This document shows positions 41,107 to 51,540 of a DNA stretch of 64,000 bases, piece after piece. The stretch is from positions 18,133,001 to 18,197,000 of the forward strand of contig JBAIAC010000068.1 of assembly GCA_037349315.1 (NCBI GenBank), written 5' to 3'. This stretch comes from Chelydra serpentina (Eukaryota > Chordata > Testudines > Chelydridae). Position numbers and translations under genes: made by a program. The first letter of the stretch is position 1, and every line of letters begins with the position of its first letter. The notes beneath the pieces are model-generated. The model saw only the letters and a program-made list of their open reading frames with translations. It was not told where the DNA came from and did no database searches.

Positions 41107-42105
41107 GGTCAATCTCAGAAGAGTGGGCGCGTTTTGGCAGGGGTCCCTTTACCAGCTGGGGTCAGTCTCAGATGGGAGGAGGCTCGTTTCTTCAGGGAGC
41201 CTCTTGCCCAGCTTCTATCAGTGTCACTCTTCTATTGGGTCCCACTTCCCAGATGGTTTCCTTCCCTTTCTGGTGTAGAAGCAGCTGGTAGAGCCAGTAA
41301 ATCCCCTCTCTGGCCTGCCGACTGATGGCCTTGCCTGGGTCACCGATGAACGGACCCAGCTGAGCCACGAAGTTCCCCATCTAGGGGAACTGTGCTAAGT
41401 TCTAATGGAAGGGAGAGAAGAGGGGGTTCCATCAGCATCTGCCATCAGCTGCCAGTCTCCCCGGGACCAGGAGTCTCCCTCCCCTGAGTCCCTCTGCAGG
41501 AGACACTGTGGGAAAGGAGCTAGACTAGACCCTTAGGTCCTTCTGCCCCCAAGATAGCCTGGAGCAAAAGGATGTGGGGAAGGAACCCAAGGCCAGGCAC
41601 AAACCTGTCCAGAGCAGGGTATGGTGCATGGTCCCCTTAAAGGCCCAGGGTCACCACTGAATCAGGAAAAGAAGGATGGCCCATTGGGGTGCAGGCTAGG
41701 AGGACAGATTGGGAACTTGGATCATCCAGTCTCTCCTTGTCCCCTGCCCCTCCTCGTCATGCTCACCTCCAAGATGTATCAGAGCCTGTCTGTGTCTGGG
41801 GACGCTGCCAGAGGGTCCCAGCATGGCAGCCAGGAGGTCGACCAAGGCCTTGTGCAGAGCCTGCAAAAGAAGGGAGAGCCATGGGTCAGAGTTAGGGAAA
41901 TTTCTCCTCCCTGTCAATATCCCACTGCTCGGCAGATCAACATGGAGACTTCAAGAGGTGGGAGGCTGAGGGGTCCCAAAGGATGGCCCAGGTCACCACT
42001 GGAGGGGATCACTCTTGGAGCACTATTCCAGCTCCACCTCTTTGTGAGGGCTGCCTACAATGAGAGCAACCCCCCGCCCCCCTAAAAAAAACCCAAACCT
42101 ACTTG
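41107..42105. other. Intronic and flanking sequence of the MROH relic
   Basis: Outside the exons listed, no repeat is obvious. Numerous overlapping frames on both strands (41102-42085) have no consistent motif except the MROH exons on the minus strand. Confidence 0.4.
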
Positions 42106-42205
42106 GTGGAGGGAGGGAAGCAGGGAAAAAGGGGGAAAGAAGCAAGAGAAGATGAGAAAGGAGGGAGGGAAAGAGAAAAAGGGAAACCAAAAAGGACAAA
42201 CCGCA
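42106..42205. repeat. Polypurine tract
   Basis: About 95 bp almost entirely of A and G on the plus strand ('GGAGGGAGGGAAGCAGGG' and on). Low complexity. Confidence 0.8.
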
Positions 42206-42784
42206 ATGTCCCCAGTGATTCTATTGGACAAAGTCCTAGGTGGGAAATCAAATTCTGCCCTCTTAACCTAGTGATTTATTTGCCTAGAATTCAGCCGGCA
42301 CCAGATGGCTCAGACTGAACAGGAATGAACAGGTTCCAACTCTCTCTGAGGCTCTTACCTTCTAAACAGGGCTACAAAATCAGTAGTAGGAAAGGAGAAA
42401 ACTCCGAAGAGGTTCCTCCTCAGGCTCACGTACGTGAATCATAATTCTCTCCCAGTCCTCATATCCCCTGCGGCAAAGCAACGTGGATCTCTGAGGCTGC
42501 CCCTGCCCTGCACCTCTGTCCTGCCTGGCTGATGTCAGGGTCTCTCTGTGAGGTCACCACCTCCCCACCACCTTTGCCCAATAGGCTGAAGTCCTGCAGA
42601 AGGCCTTTGTGAAGTCATTGCCACACCCACCTCTCTCCGGCCAGGCTGATGTCCTCCCCGGGGCCAGCCTCTTTGGAGGTTTGAGTTGCTTCACCTAGTT
42701 CACTCCACTCAATGACTGTCGAGTCTGTGGTTCAAGCTGGCTGCACAGTAAAGCATCAGAGGCTGCTCCCCGTGCCACACTCAG
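42206..42784. other. Unannotated, with a loose tandem pair
   Basis: 'CCAATAGGCTGAAGTCCTGC' near 42579 and 'GGCCAGGCTGATGTCCTCCC' near 42640, each near a GTCACCACC or GTCATTGCC motif, suggest a decayed duplication of about 60 bp. No gene recognised. Confidence 0.35.
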
Positions 42785-43138
42785 TTTTTCATAAATTAGT
42801 AGATTTTAAGGCCAGAAGGGACCATTAGAGCATCTAATCTGACCCCTCCCACACACACACATATCACAGGCCTCCTGTATATCACAATAGATAGTTTTTG
42901 AAAAAAGCACGTACCAGAAAGGGATCTAGTCTTCATTAGAAGACATCAAGAAATGGAGAATCCAATATTTCCCTTGGCAGTTTGTTCAAATGGTGATTCA
43001 TCTTCACTGTTAAATATTTGTTCCTTATTTCTAATATGAATTTGTCAGGCTTCACCTTCCAGACACTGGGTCTTGTTATGCCTTTCTCTGTGAGATTAAA
43101 GAGCCCTTTTATACCCGATACTTTGTCTCCAGGAAGGC
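42785..43138 (-). mobile_element. CR1 LINE, antisense, 3' part
   Basis: 'GGCCAGAAGGGACCATTAGA' begins the antisense 3' end. On the minus strand the pol C-terminus reads 'KGLFNLTEKGITRPSVW', 'KVKPDKFILEIRNKYLTV' and 'NKLPREILDSPFLDV' around 42940-43110. Interrupted by the composite hAT at 43147-43825. Confidence 0.85.
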
Positions 43139-43146
43139 ACTTAGAC

Positions 43147-43825
43147 CAGTGGTCCCCAACGCTGTCCCCGCGGGCGCCATGGCGCACGCCAGGGCATTTA
43201 TGGGCGCCCGCCCACCAAGCAGTGACCAGAAGGGGAGAGAAGCCGTGGCCCCGTGCCTGCCGGGGACAGAGAACTCTGTGGCTGCGGGCGCCGGTGTTCT
43301 CTGTCCCTAGTAGGCGCGGGTCTGTGGCTTCTCTCTGTGCTGCCCCGTGCCTGCCGGGGACAGAGAACTCCGGGGCTGCGGGCGCCGGTGTTCTCTGTCC
43401 AGGGCCGGCTCTGGCCAGGAAGAGTGGGGTTTTTTTAATTAAAAAAAAAGCCCTGAACGCCGCCCCCCGCCAGGTGCTGCCCCAAGCACGTGCTTGGTTG
43501 GCTGGTGCCTGGAGCCGGCCCTGTCTCTGTCCCCAGCAGGTGCGGGGCCGCGGCTTCTCTCTGCGCTGCCCCGTGCCTGCCGGGGACAGAGAACTCCGGG
43601 GCTGCAGGCTGCCAGTGTTCGCTGTCCCCAGCAGGTGCGGGGCCACGGCTTCCCTCCACGCTGCCCCACGGCCCCGGGTTCCTATATTATGTAATATTAA
43701 ATATGATGTTTTTTGTATTATTTAATGTACAAATACAAAATAAGTCTTGAAAAATTGTTGGCGCCCGCCACACTCTTCTGAAAACATGAATGTGCTCTTG
43801 GCCACAAAAAGGTTGGGGACCACTG
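43147..43825 (+). mobile_element. Composite hAT element, copy A, with perfect ACTTAGAC duplication
   Basis: 679 bp from CAGTGGTCCCCAACGCTGT to AAAGGTTGGGGACCACTG. ACTTAGAC flanks both ends (43139-43146 and 43826-43833), a perfect 8-bp hAT duplication. The interior repeats 'GTGCCTGCCGGGGACAGAGA' three times in a GC-rich array and carries the nested MITE at 43400-43523. It lies inside an antisense CR1. The 235-codon frames across it, on both strands, come from the GC-rich repeats. Confidence 0.9.
43400..43523 (+). mobile_element. Nested hAT MITE in composite copy A
   Basis: 124 bp from CAGGGCCGGCTCTGG to CTGGAGCCGGCCCTG, flanked on both sides by TCTCTGTC (43392-43399 and 43524-43531). Contains 'GCCCCAAGCACGTGCTTGG' and an A/T run. 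Same family as 8995-9218. Confidence 0.88.
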
Positions 43826-43833
43826 ACTTAGAC

Positions 43834-44400
43834 ACTTCAATGAAGTCACCTCTCAACCTTCTTTTGTATAATAGCGCACAAAAAGGCATTTTTCTCCAGC
43901 CCTCAAAACATTGTATGGCTCTTTGCTGCCCCATCTCCACTTTTTCAACCTCTTTTAAAAGTGTGGACACCAAAACTGGATGCAGTGTTCCACTGGTGCT
44001 GTATCATCTCCCTCCCGCACTCCCTGTTCTGTTCATATGTCTACGGATGGCTTTAGCCCTGTTCGCCACAGCATGGCTCAGGGAAGCTCATGTTGAGTGG
44101 CTTGCCCAGTATGACCGACTCCTAAATCTTTGTCAGAGTCACTACTTTCCTGGATACAGTCCCTCATTCTGTAGGTGTGGCCTGCATGCTTTGTTGCTGG
44201 GTAGATGACCTTGCAATTTGGCTCTGGTAAAGCTTGTTTTGTTTGAATGGGTCCAGCTTACCAAGTGATCCAGATCACTCTGTATGACTGCCCTGGCCTC
44301 ATCATTATTTACCACTCTGCCAGTATTTTGTCACCCACACATTTTATCAGCAGTGATTTTATTCCAATTCACTGATAATAAATATTTTTAAAAATTAGTT
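43834..44400 (-). mobile_element. CR1 LINE, antisense, pol part
   Basis: Continues the CR1 of 42785. 'TCAATGAAGTCACCTCTCAA' and 'CTCCACTTTTTCAACCTCTT' are antisense pol sequence. Farther on, 'CCACTCTGCCAGTATTTTGT' and 'ATTCACTGATAATAAATATT' resemble the antisense RT region also present at 37945. Decayed, with no open frame. Confidence 0.7.
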
Positions 44401-44560
44401 CTTGAGAGCCTTTTCAGGCCCTTAGTACCAAGTACCTTCTCCCTACAGCGCAGCGGGAAAAGTCCATCCAGCCCTGTTGTTACATAGGGGCTAAGCAACA
44501 GATGCTTAGGAGCTGTGTTATGCATAGGCTCTGAACAACACATGGTGGTCTTGTAGTGTA
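44401..44560. other. Short unassigned spacer
   Basis: Nothing recognised between the CR1 and the next MIR. Confidence 0.35.
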
Positions 44561-44564
44561 GACA

Positions 44565-44725
44565 GGCTCCAACTGTGTCTCAGTCTCCCACCCTGTAACA
44601 TGGGGATAATAAACCTTGATTATCTCTATTTTATAGTTGGGGAAACAGAGGCACGCAGAGGTGAAGAGACTTACTCATGGACACAACACCAGGGACACAA
44701 AATGGCAGCTCTTCCCCATATCCCT
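44565..44725 (+). mobile_element. MIR-like SINE fragment
   Basis: 'CCTGTAACATGGGGATAATA', 'ATAGTTGGGGAAACAGAGGC' and 'ACACAACACCAGGGACACAA' give the MIR motif order. Confidence 0.65.
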
Positions 44726-46295
44726 TAACGCCATATCACTGCAGAAGAAAGATTTTCTGTTAGCCATCTGGTGCGAATGCATGTGGATGTCTTTCCAAAA
44801 GTCATGCTCTGGCTCAATCACATGTCATGGGGTTGATGGAGGAACCACCTGGTGATAGTCTGTGGCCAGGTCAGACTAGATGGAGATAATGCTCCTTTCT
44901 GACCTTAAAATCTATACATTTTTCTGCTCCTAGTAAGGTAACTCTGGTCATATTTTCTATCATTCACTTTCAGTTGGAATAATAAAGCAATACTCACAAA
45001 CACACTCTACGCAGGGAAGTTTGTTTATCCCGTATTGGCTTCTAATCCATAACACCAAATTAGCCTTCTTCCTTCTCTGAGCAGGTGCTTAAGCCTGGCT
45101 CCTTTAACACCTCCTCCCCCACTCTCTCTTCTAATGAACTACCAGCAATTTTTCATTAATACAGGGTAGAAGGAGGCAGAGTTATATAAAGACAGCATGG
45201 GAGAGAAAGGGTAAGATAGCAGCACCTACACACTGATTATAGGGTCCTCTGTTTCTCTTTATTAATGAACAACAATCCCATGTTGTCTGCATCCATAGAG
45301 TAGTGCGTTGTAATATTTCACACGCTAAGCAGCCTCAGGGTGGGTTGGTGCTTGGATCAGTGACCTCTGAAGAAAACAGTGTGCTGTTGGGCGTATGGTG
45401 GATGTTTTAGTAGGAAGCACTTTTGTTTGAGTTAGTTTGAAATCAATGCCCCAGCGGGGTGCTGTTGGACATGCAGCTTTTTGGAAGAGATAGAAAACAA
45501 CGCTACTGACCATGCTGGTGATCAAAAATCCTAATCCCAGTCTCCTGGCCAGATGCCAATGTAAGAAAGCTACAATTTGCCTATCCAAACCCCCAGTGAA
45601 TATAGTTTGCTTTCTTAAATGCCTGTCCTCAACAGTTTTTCAACAGCTCATGTTAATGCTGCACAACTATCTGCTTCCACCCCAGAGGTAGCTGCATTTC
45701 AGTAGAAGATAAAATGGTTCCTCTTTTATTAATTTGATTCAAAACCCAGTGAAGACAATGAAGTGACTTCCAATGAGCATTGGCACAGGTCCTATATGCA
45801 TTAAGGAGCACCTTATGAGATAACAACCTGATCAGACCTTTCCAAGAGTTACTTTGTATATGAAGACCCTACTATAAAGGCTAAAGGCATTTATTAGCCT
45901 TCTGAAGATCCCTTGATTATGTCTGGAATGGGTTTCAGGGCAGCGAAAGAAGCAAAGGATTCGGGAGTTTATACACTTCTGTGAAGGGCATCATTGTAAA
46001 ACAGGAAAGAGAATGTAAAGAATATCCTACTCCTTTAAGGGTCAAACACAAATATAACTGGCCTTCTCTAAGGTGTATGAAGCCAAGAGCAGAGGAAAAA
46101 GTCTAAAGTGAGTGTGGATCTGGTCCCTTCTCTAGTCTATTTCCTAGAGATCCTTTCTCAATCATTTTTCACTGCTAGAACACCTTACAGTACATTCTTC
46201 TTACAGCGCAGGGTGGGGAGAAGGGAAGAGGGTAGAAGAATTAATTCCCCACAGCTGGCCAAGCTTTGCAATCCTACAAATCACTTCATTCAGGA
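44726..46295. other. Unannotated stretch
   Basis: No recognisable repeat. The minus frame 45325-45588 (87 codons) contains one possible membrane segment but no family signature that I can name, so it is not called. Confidence 0.4.
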
Positions 46296-46303
46296 CATTA
46301 GAG

Positions 46304-46893
46304 CAATGGTCCCCAACCTTTTTGTGGCCAATAGCACATTCATGTTTTCAGAAGAGTGTGGCGGGCGCCAACAATTTTTCAAGACTTATTTTGTATTTGT
46401 ACATTAAATAATACAAAAAACATCATTTAATATTACATAATATAGGAACCCGGGGCCGTGGGGCAGCGTGGAGGGAAGCCGTGGCCCCGCACCTGCTGGG
46501 GACAGAGAACACTGGCAGCCTGCAGCCCCGGAGTTCTCTGTCCCCGGCAGGCACGGGGCAGCACAGAGAGAAGCCGCGGCCCCACGCCTGCTGGGGACAG
46601 AGACATGGCCGGCTCCAGGCACCAGCTGACCAAGCACGTGCTTGGGGCAGCACCTGGCGGGGGGCAGCGTTCAGGGCTTTTTTTTTTTTTTTTTAATTAA
46701 AAAAATCCACTCTTCCTGGCCAGAGCCGGCCCTGGACAGAGAACACCGGCGCCCGCAGCCCCAGAGTTCTCTGTCCCTGGCAGGCACGGGGCCACGGCTT
46801 CTCTCCCCTTCTGGTCACTGCTTGGTGGGTGGGCGCCCATAAATGCCCTAGCGTGCGCCATGGCGCCTGCGGGCACAGCGTTGGGGACCACTG
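46304..46893 (-). mobile_element. Composite hAT element, copy B, inverted, with perfect CATTAGAG duplication
   Basis: 590 bp from CAATGGTCCCCAACCTTTTT to CAGCGTTGGGGACCACTG. CATTAGAG flanks both sides exactly (46296-46303 and 46894-46901). It is the inverted counterpart of 43147-43825 and carries the same nested MITE. It is shorter by about 90 bp because it has fewer of the internal GGGGACAGAG-type repeats. Confidence 0.9.
46604..46734 (-). mobile_element. Nested hAT MITE in composite copy B
   Basis: 131 bp from CATGGCCGGCTCCAGG to CAGAGCCGGCCCTG, flanked by GACAGAGA on both sides (46596-46603 and 46735-46742). GACAGAGA is the inverse of the TCTCTGTC that flanks the nested MITE in copy A, so both copies inherited one insertion event. 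Confidence 0.88.
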
Positions 46894-46904
46894 CATTAGA
46901 GAGT

Positions 46905-47015
46905 CAAGGTGGGGGAGGTAATATCTTTTATTGGACCAACTTTAGGTGGTAAGAGAGACAAGCTTTCAAGCCAAACAGAGGTTGTCTTCAGGTCTGGGAA
47001 AGATATGCCAAGCAG
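46905..47015. mobile_element. Left half of an interrupted Penelope-like repeat
   Basis: 'GGTAATATCTTTTATTGGAC', 'AGAGAGACAAGCTTTCAAGC' and 'GTCTTCAGGTCTGGGAAAGA' belong to a familiar turtle repeat. It stops at CCAAGCAG (47008-47015), where the shortened hAT copy 2 begins. Its continuation is found at 27596. Confidence 0.65.
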
Positions 47016-47977
47016 CCGGGCCGGATTTAGGGGCAGGTTCTGGACCTTTGTAGAATCTCATGGAACCTTCCGGACTTTTCCTCGAACCTCCTAGAATGTT
47101 GTCATCCGTGCCCTTGTGGGTATATAAGGGGCAAGATGTCGCCAGTCCATCAGTGAGATACAGGAACGAACTGAAGTGAGAGCCCAGCTGTGATATTGTG
47201 AACCTTGTTTTATTGCATAGTTGTGAACGTGTACTTGTGTTTTAAGACTTGAAGAGTGTAAGTAGCGACTAACAAAGGACATATTTAATGAGAAGCTGGA
47301 GATAACTATCAAACCCCTATCTGTGCAACAATATAAAAGAAATACTGTTACTTCTTTTGCCAGGCTGAACACATAGATGTTTGATGACTTTCTACAACTG
47401 CGGAATATAGACTTTTACTCTCCTTAATACGGTCTTTCCCCCCCCGCCCCTGTAGAAAATAAAAGATGCCCCCAAAGAAGCCTTTAGGAGCTCAGTATAG
47501 GAAGCAAAAAGCTCAGTTGCAATCTAGTTTGCAGCAAGCGGCAAATTTGATGGGAAAATATCTGAAACACAACAACACAGACCTTTTGAACTAAAGGACT
47601 AGGGTTAACATTCTAAGGCTGTCACCTACGGTAACACTATTTAACATTGGTCCATCCAGTGTTGGTGCAGAGTTCAATTTCTTGATGTTAGTACATTTCA
47701 GTTATTCTTAAAATTAAAAAGTTTCTATAAGCTTAGAGGAAATGAATTTTTTATTTGTTTATGTATGGCACGAATAAATACAGATTTACAGATCTTAGTG
47801 TGCCAAATTTATCGTCTTAGATGACAGGGATAAATCAGGCATGCAAATTGTACATCAAAGTCGTGAAATGGGTTACACATGCAATAAAAAATGAGGTATA
47901 CAAGGTTTAACAAATAAAGAAGGGGCACCGAAGACACTCCTCGCCTGGGGGGCCACTTGGTCTAGGGCCAGCCCCAG
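47016..47977 (+). mobile_element. Shortened hAT element, copy 2
   Basis: Starts CCGGGCCGGATTTAGGGGCA and ends near GGTCTAGGGCCAGCCC, an eroded inverted pair of the CAGGGCCGG type. From 47164 it parallels copy 1 (26803-27595). At about 47466 a short hAT-like N-terminus begins, 'MPPKKPLGAQYRKQKAQLQ', and breaks off after about 40 codons, so the transposase body is deleted. The 8 bases after the 3' end (GATAGTGG) do not match the CCAAGCAG at the 5' side. Confidence 0.72.
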
Positions 47978-50040
47978 ATAGTGGCAATTGTTGTGTAGGG
48001 AGGGAGTAGACTGTTTACCGGTGTGTCATCTCAAAGTAGGAACAAATGAGGTTATATTTAAAAAAAAAAAAAAAAACGACTGTCCCTTTCTACACTGCAG
48101 CTCTACCAATGGTAGTATCAGTGTGCGGGAAAATGCACACAAATCTTCCTACCACATACAAGATGCATGAGCAACATGTCTAGCATATGCACTGACACCT
48201 GAAGCAATCCCTAGTACACACCTGCCTTTGAAGATTCTGGCTTTCACCACTGTTGGAGACAAGTTACCAGAAGAGGTGGACTGATGGACTGTTCTATTTG
48301 TTCCTACAGCTGCTTCCAAATGTTTACACGCAATGTGATGTCTAATTACATGATTTCTCTACTATTGTGTTAAACGTTTAATTTATATTAGAACAAGCAA
48401 ATGCAGTGAAGCTTCTTTTAAGGAACCCACAAATCAGGTGGTTTTGAATCAAAACGTTGAACAAAATTGTGCTTGAATTTTTATGGTTAGTTAAGTGGTC
48501 ATTTAAGACATGAAAGGAAAGTGGTTTTCCCCCAAACCAAACCACCAAAGGGAAATTGCTCCCAAAAAACTGAAAGGGAGGGAAGAAAGAAATATGGTGT
48601 AAAATGCAAAATATTAAAGCTACTTTAATATTTTTTATTTCTTTCAATTTTTTTCAAGAACTGTACTTACCTTTTCCCAACCAACTCTACGCTCAGCAGT
48701 GACATGCATTATCCTCATTTGACCTTAACACAGTGCCCCAGTGTTCCCCATGACTCCTTAGACAGCCGTTGTCCACAGATCCATCCCCTGTACAGCTGCA
48801 CTCCTATCTCATGTCCCTCCAAAGAGCCCTATTCTCCTTATGGCCGCAGTGTACAGTCCAGATTGCCACGATCCTCCCACACTCCACGGCATGCCTGCCC
48901 AATTCATTTTTAAATGCATATGTAGATCAGCGCAGGTCCCGGGTTAGTGCAGTTTACACAGCACCTGGTTTCAGATCTAACATCACAATCTAGCCTCAAT
49001 GAATAGTAAGACAGAGTGGAATAAAATGGCAGTGGGGAAAAAAAATCCACCCACCGCACAGTATCCTTAGTTTTAATTTTACCTTTCAGTATGTATCTGT
49101 GAACGTCTGTGGATGACTAATTGCCCAATTTCTTCAAAAACTCCAATTAAAAGCACTAATTAATTGATGTGGATGCCCAACATTTAGAATGAGTTAAATA
49201 CTTTGCAAGAACACAGCAGTAGAATTTCCCCCATCTAAAACATTGTGGGGTTTACTTTGCAGCCGTATCCCTTTGCGGAAAGGGTGAAAGAAACCAAGAT
49301 TCAGTCAGTCAAATCCGTTTTTAACTCAGAGACCCAGACTAATAATATCCGTGTCGCTAGTTTATCAGCTAGATCTTTTGCCTTATAAACCTTAAACACA
49401 GAGTCTATTGCCATGTGAACATCCCACAGGAATACTATTTCATTCTGCGTGTGCCTTGCTATCACACAAATAATGCCACGTTTGACAGAGCAACTCATGC
49501 CAGAGCGTGTGAGTCTAATCCCAGAGGAACTCAGGCCTCTTGCAACAGCTCTGTCTACCAAGGAATTGATAATTAAAATTTTGCTCTCTTACAAGACTCT
49601 TCACTTCGTGACTTGACCCTTTATGTTCCCTTCAAATGACTTCTGAGAGGCTGAGCTCAGACATTTGGAGAGCAATTCAATTGTCTCCTTTGAAAGTCCT
49701 GCTGATGTAAGAAACTACAACATGCAACATCCCATCTACAGGAATCTCTGTCCCCGAGATCTGAATTAACCCACTTCCTTTGTGGCTTGAGGCGACACTC
49801 CCAGTGCACAAGGGAAACCCCTTTTTATCTGAACTGGTCTCCAGAACCAAGGACTTAGATTACTAAGAAATCATTATTTCCGACTTCTTGACCTACTTGT
49901 AGCGTTTAACAGAGATTGGTTTGGTAATGCAAAAATGACAGCACTGGTTCGATTTCAATTTGTGTCCCAGTTTGGTATTGAGAGCTGCCACGATTTTAAA
50001 CTTGTAGTGATACAGCTTAGTCGAGTTGATAGGGCCTTAG
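47978..50040. other. Unannotated stretch
   Basis: A poly-A run at 48060-48076. The minus-strand frame 49301-49561 (86 codons) ends near tandem 'CAGTCAGTCAAATCC' and shows no known domain. No repeat recognised. Confidence 0.4.
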
Positions 50041-50044
50041 ACTA

Positions 50045-50235
50045 AGAATCGGGATTCTTTTCTAGGCTCTGCCACTAACTGTTATACAACCATGGACAAG
50101 TCACTTCTCCTCTCTGTGCTTCTGTTTCCACTCACACCCTATGTATGTTCAGAATCTAAGCATTTTGGGACAGGGGCTGTCTTTCACAATGGGTTCTCTA
50201 GGCACTACTGCAAGACAAATAATACTACTGGCATA
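50045..50235 (+). mobile_element. MIR-like SINE with L3-type tail
   Basis: 'CTAGGCTCTGCCACTAACTG', 'CCATGGACAAGTCACTTCTC', 'CTGTGCTTCTGTTTCCACTC' and the tail 'GGGACAGGGGCTGTCTTTCA', ending in AATAATACTAC. Confidence 0.7.
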
Positions 50236-50812
50236 TTGACTGATGAGGGTCAGTACTACACAAACATATATATCAAAGACTCACCCCATCCCTTATTGGT
50301 GTGTCTCCATCCAGGCCCTGGCATGCTGCCACTGCTCTTCCCTCTTTCTCTACACAGTGAGGCCTGCCCCCATGGCAGAGGTTTATTGTAACCCCAGCTT
50401 CACTGGAGAGCAAAGACTGTAAAACTGGAGGATCAGTAGGCTTTTTACAGAGGAGGTCTTGGCCTGGTGAATTGGTGCAGTTACCTAAAACAGGTGATTT
50501 AGTGCCATATCGAAACCCCAGTCAGGAAGACGCAGATCTGCACAACATTCTTCTGCATTTTCATCAATGCCAAGAGGCACGTTTGGAACACCATCGTGAA
50601 CACCACCACCCAGAGTCCAATAGGTCCTATTTATCGTGAGAAGGCCACAGTTATGTTGTATTCCATCACAGTCAGCAGCATCATATGGAAAATATACATA
50701 TGGGGATCATTTTAATTTTCTGTTAATATCCCACTTCCCTTTCCCAATTACTTTAGCACACTAAAAACTGGGTCCTATCGGTGATTTTTAGATTCTAACC
50801 CCACAGAGCCAT
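50236..50812. other. Unannotated stretch
   Basis: Nothing recognised. Confidence 0.4.
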
Positions 50813-50814
50813 CC

Positions 50815-51195
50815 CATGAAACAAAGGTGGCAAACTCAAAACTGATGCAAGGGCATTTTTTTTTTTCACACAACGTACAGTGAGCCTCTGGAGCTCATTG
50901 CCACAGAATATCACTGACATCAAGAGCTTAGCAGATTCCTAAAAGGATTAGCCATTTAGATAAATAAGAATGTCCAGAGTTGTTAGAGTAGATATTTTTT
51001 AAAATAAAGTGGAGGGGATATAAATGCTCATGATTCACGGCTACTGCTAACTATTGGGTGTTAGGAGGAAATGTACCCTGGCTACAGGTTATCCCTTAAT
51101 TGCTTACTGTGGAATTTCTTGCACCTTCTTCTGTAGCATCTGGCACTCACCACCCAAACACTGATCCAGTATGGCAGTTCCTATGTTATTAGAAA
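50815..51195 (+). mobile_element. CR1 LINE 3' end
   Basis: 'CACACAACGTACAGTGAGCC' and 'CTCTGGAGCTCATTGCCACA' encode the conserved pol C-terminus, in broken frame. 'TGGAATTTCTTGCACCTTCT' and 'CACTGATCCAGTATGGCAGT' mark the 3' end. Confidence 0.75.
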
Positions 51196-51400
51196 AGTAA
51201 GTGTAACTAATAATTGTCTGCTACGAACATCTGTCTAAATTCAGTCTATTGTACAAGCGAGATGTGTGTATTTTATATATATTATGTGTAGTCTCTAGTG
51301 CCCTCTACTGGAGAATGACAGACTGGCTTAGCTAGTTTAGGAATGTTCCTGCCCAGAAATCTGCAGTTCAAATCCTTTAATGGTGCTGCATAAAAGGGGA
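51196..51400. other. Unassigned spacer
   Basis: Nothing recognised. Confidence 0.35.
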
Positions 51401-51408
51401 ATGTTTAA

Positions 51409-51532
51409 TAGGGTGACCAGACAGCAAGTGTAAAAAATCAGGATGGGGGTGGGGAGGTAATAGGAGCCTATATAAGAAAAAGACCCAAAAATCGGGACTG
51501 TCCCTATAAAATCAGGACATCTGGTCACCCTA
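51409..51532. mobile_element. Short hAT-type MITE with perfect ATGTTTAA duplication
   Basis: 124 bp, TAGGGTGACCAGACAGC to ACATCTGGTCACCCTA, with 12-13 bp terminal inverted repeats. ATGTTTAA flanks both sides exactly (51401-51408 and 51533-51540). Interior 'TAGGAGCCTATATAAGAAAA' and 'CGGGACTGTCCCTATAAAAT'. It is in the opposite orientation to the copy at 5663-5791. Confidence 0.88.
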
Positions 51533-51540
51533 ATGTTTAA

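Larger units (their letters stand above)
40503..41860 (-). pseudogene. MROH (maestro HEAT-like repeat) family gene, three decayed exons
   Basis: Minus strand, in transcription order. Exon 41860-41767 has a good acceptor (TTTTGCAG) and donor (GAG|GTGAGC). It reads 'KALVDLLAAMLG' then, in a shifted frame, 'ASPDTDRL', stop, 'YILE', so it has both a frameshift and a stop. Exon 41380 to about 41266 reads 'MGNFVAQLGPFIGDPGK' and 'AISRQAREGIYWLYQLLLHQ'. Its donor appears as GGGAAGG where GT is expected. Exon about 40605-40503 reads 'QEDVTAKVMHQLHTIHSF' and 'CQVPEVLQGLYLMG', then a stop. These match C-terminal HEAT-repeat exons of MROH proteins, which are expanded in turtles. An exon expected between the last two is not visible. 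Probably a pseudogene or gene relic. Confidence 0.72.

Noticed and set aside
42936..43725. Overlapping 235-codon frames on both strands
   Set aside because: They lie on the GC-rich composite hAT element and an antisense CR1. Their sequences translate the repeated GGGGACAGAG-type units, and the only real coding trace is the CR1 pol end on the minus strand.
45325..45588. 87-codon minus-strand frame with a possible membrane segment
   Set aside because: I considered a small mitochondrial membrane subunit, but no motif matches convincingly and there is no splice or promoter context.
49301..49561. 86-codon minus-strand frame
   Set aside because: Residue composition looks protein-like, but I recognise no domain, and nothing around it supports expression.
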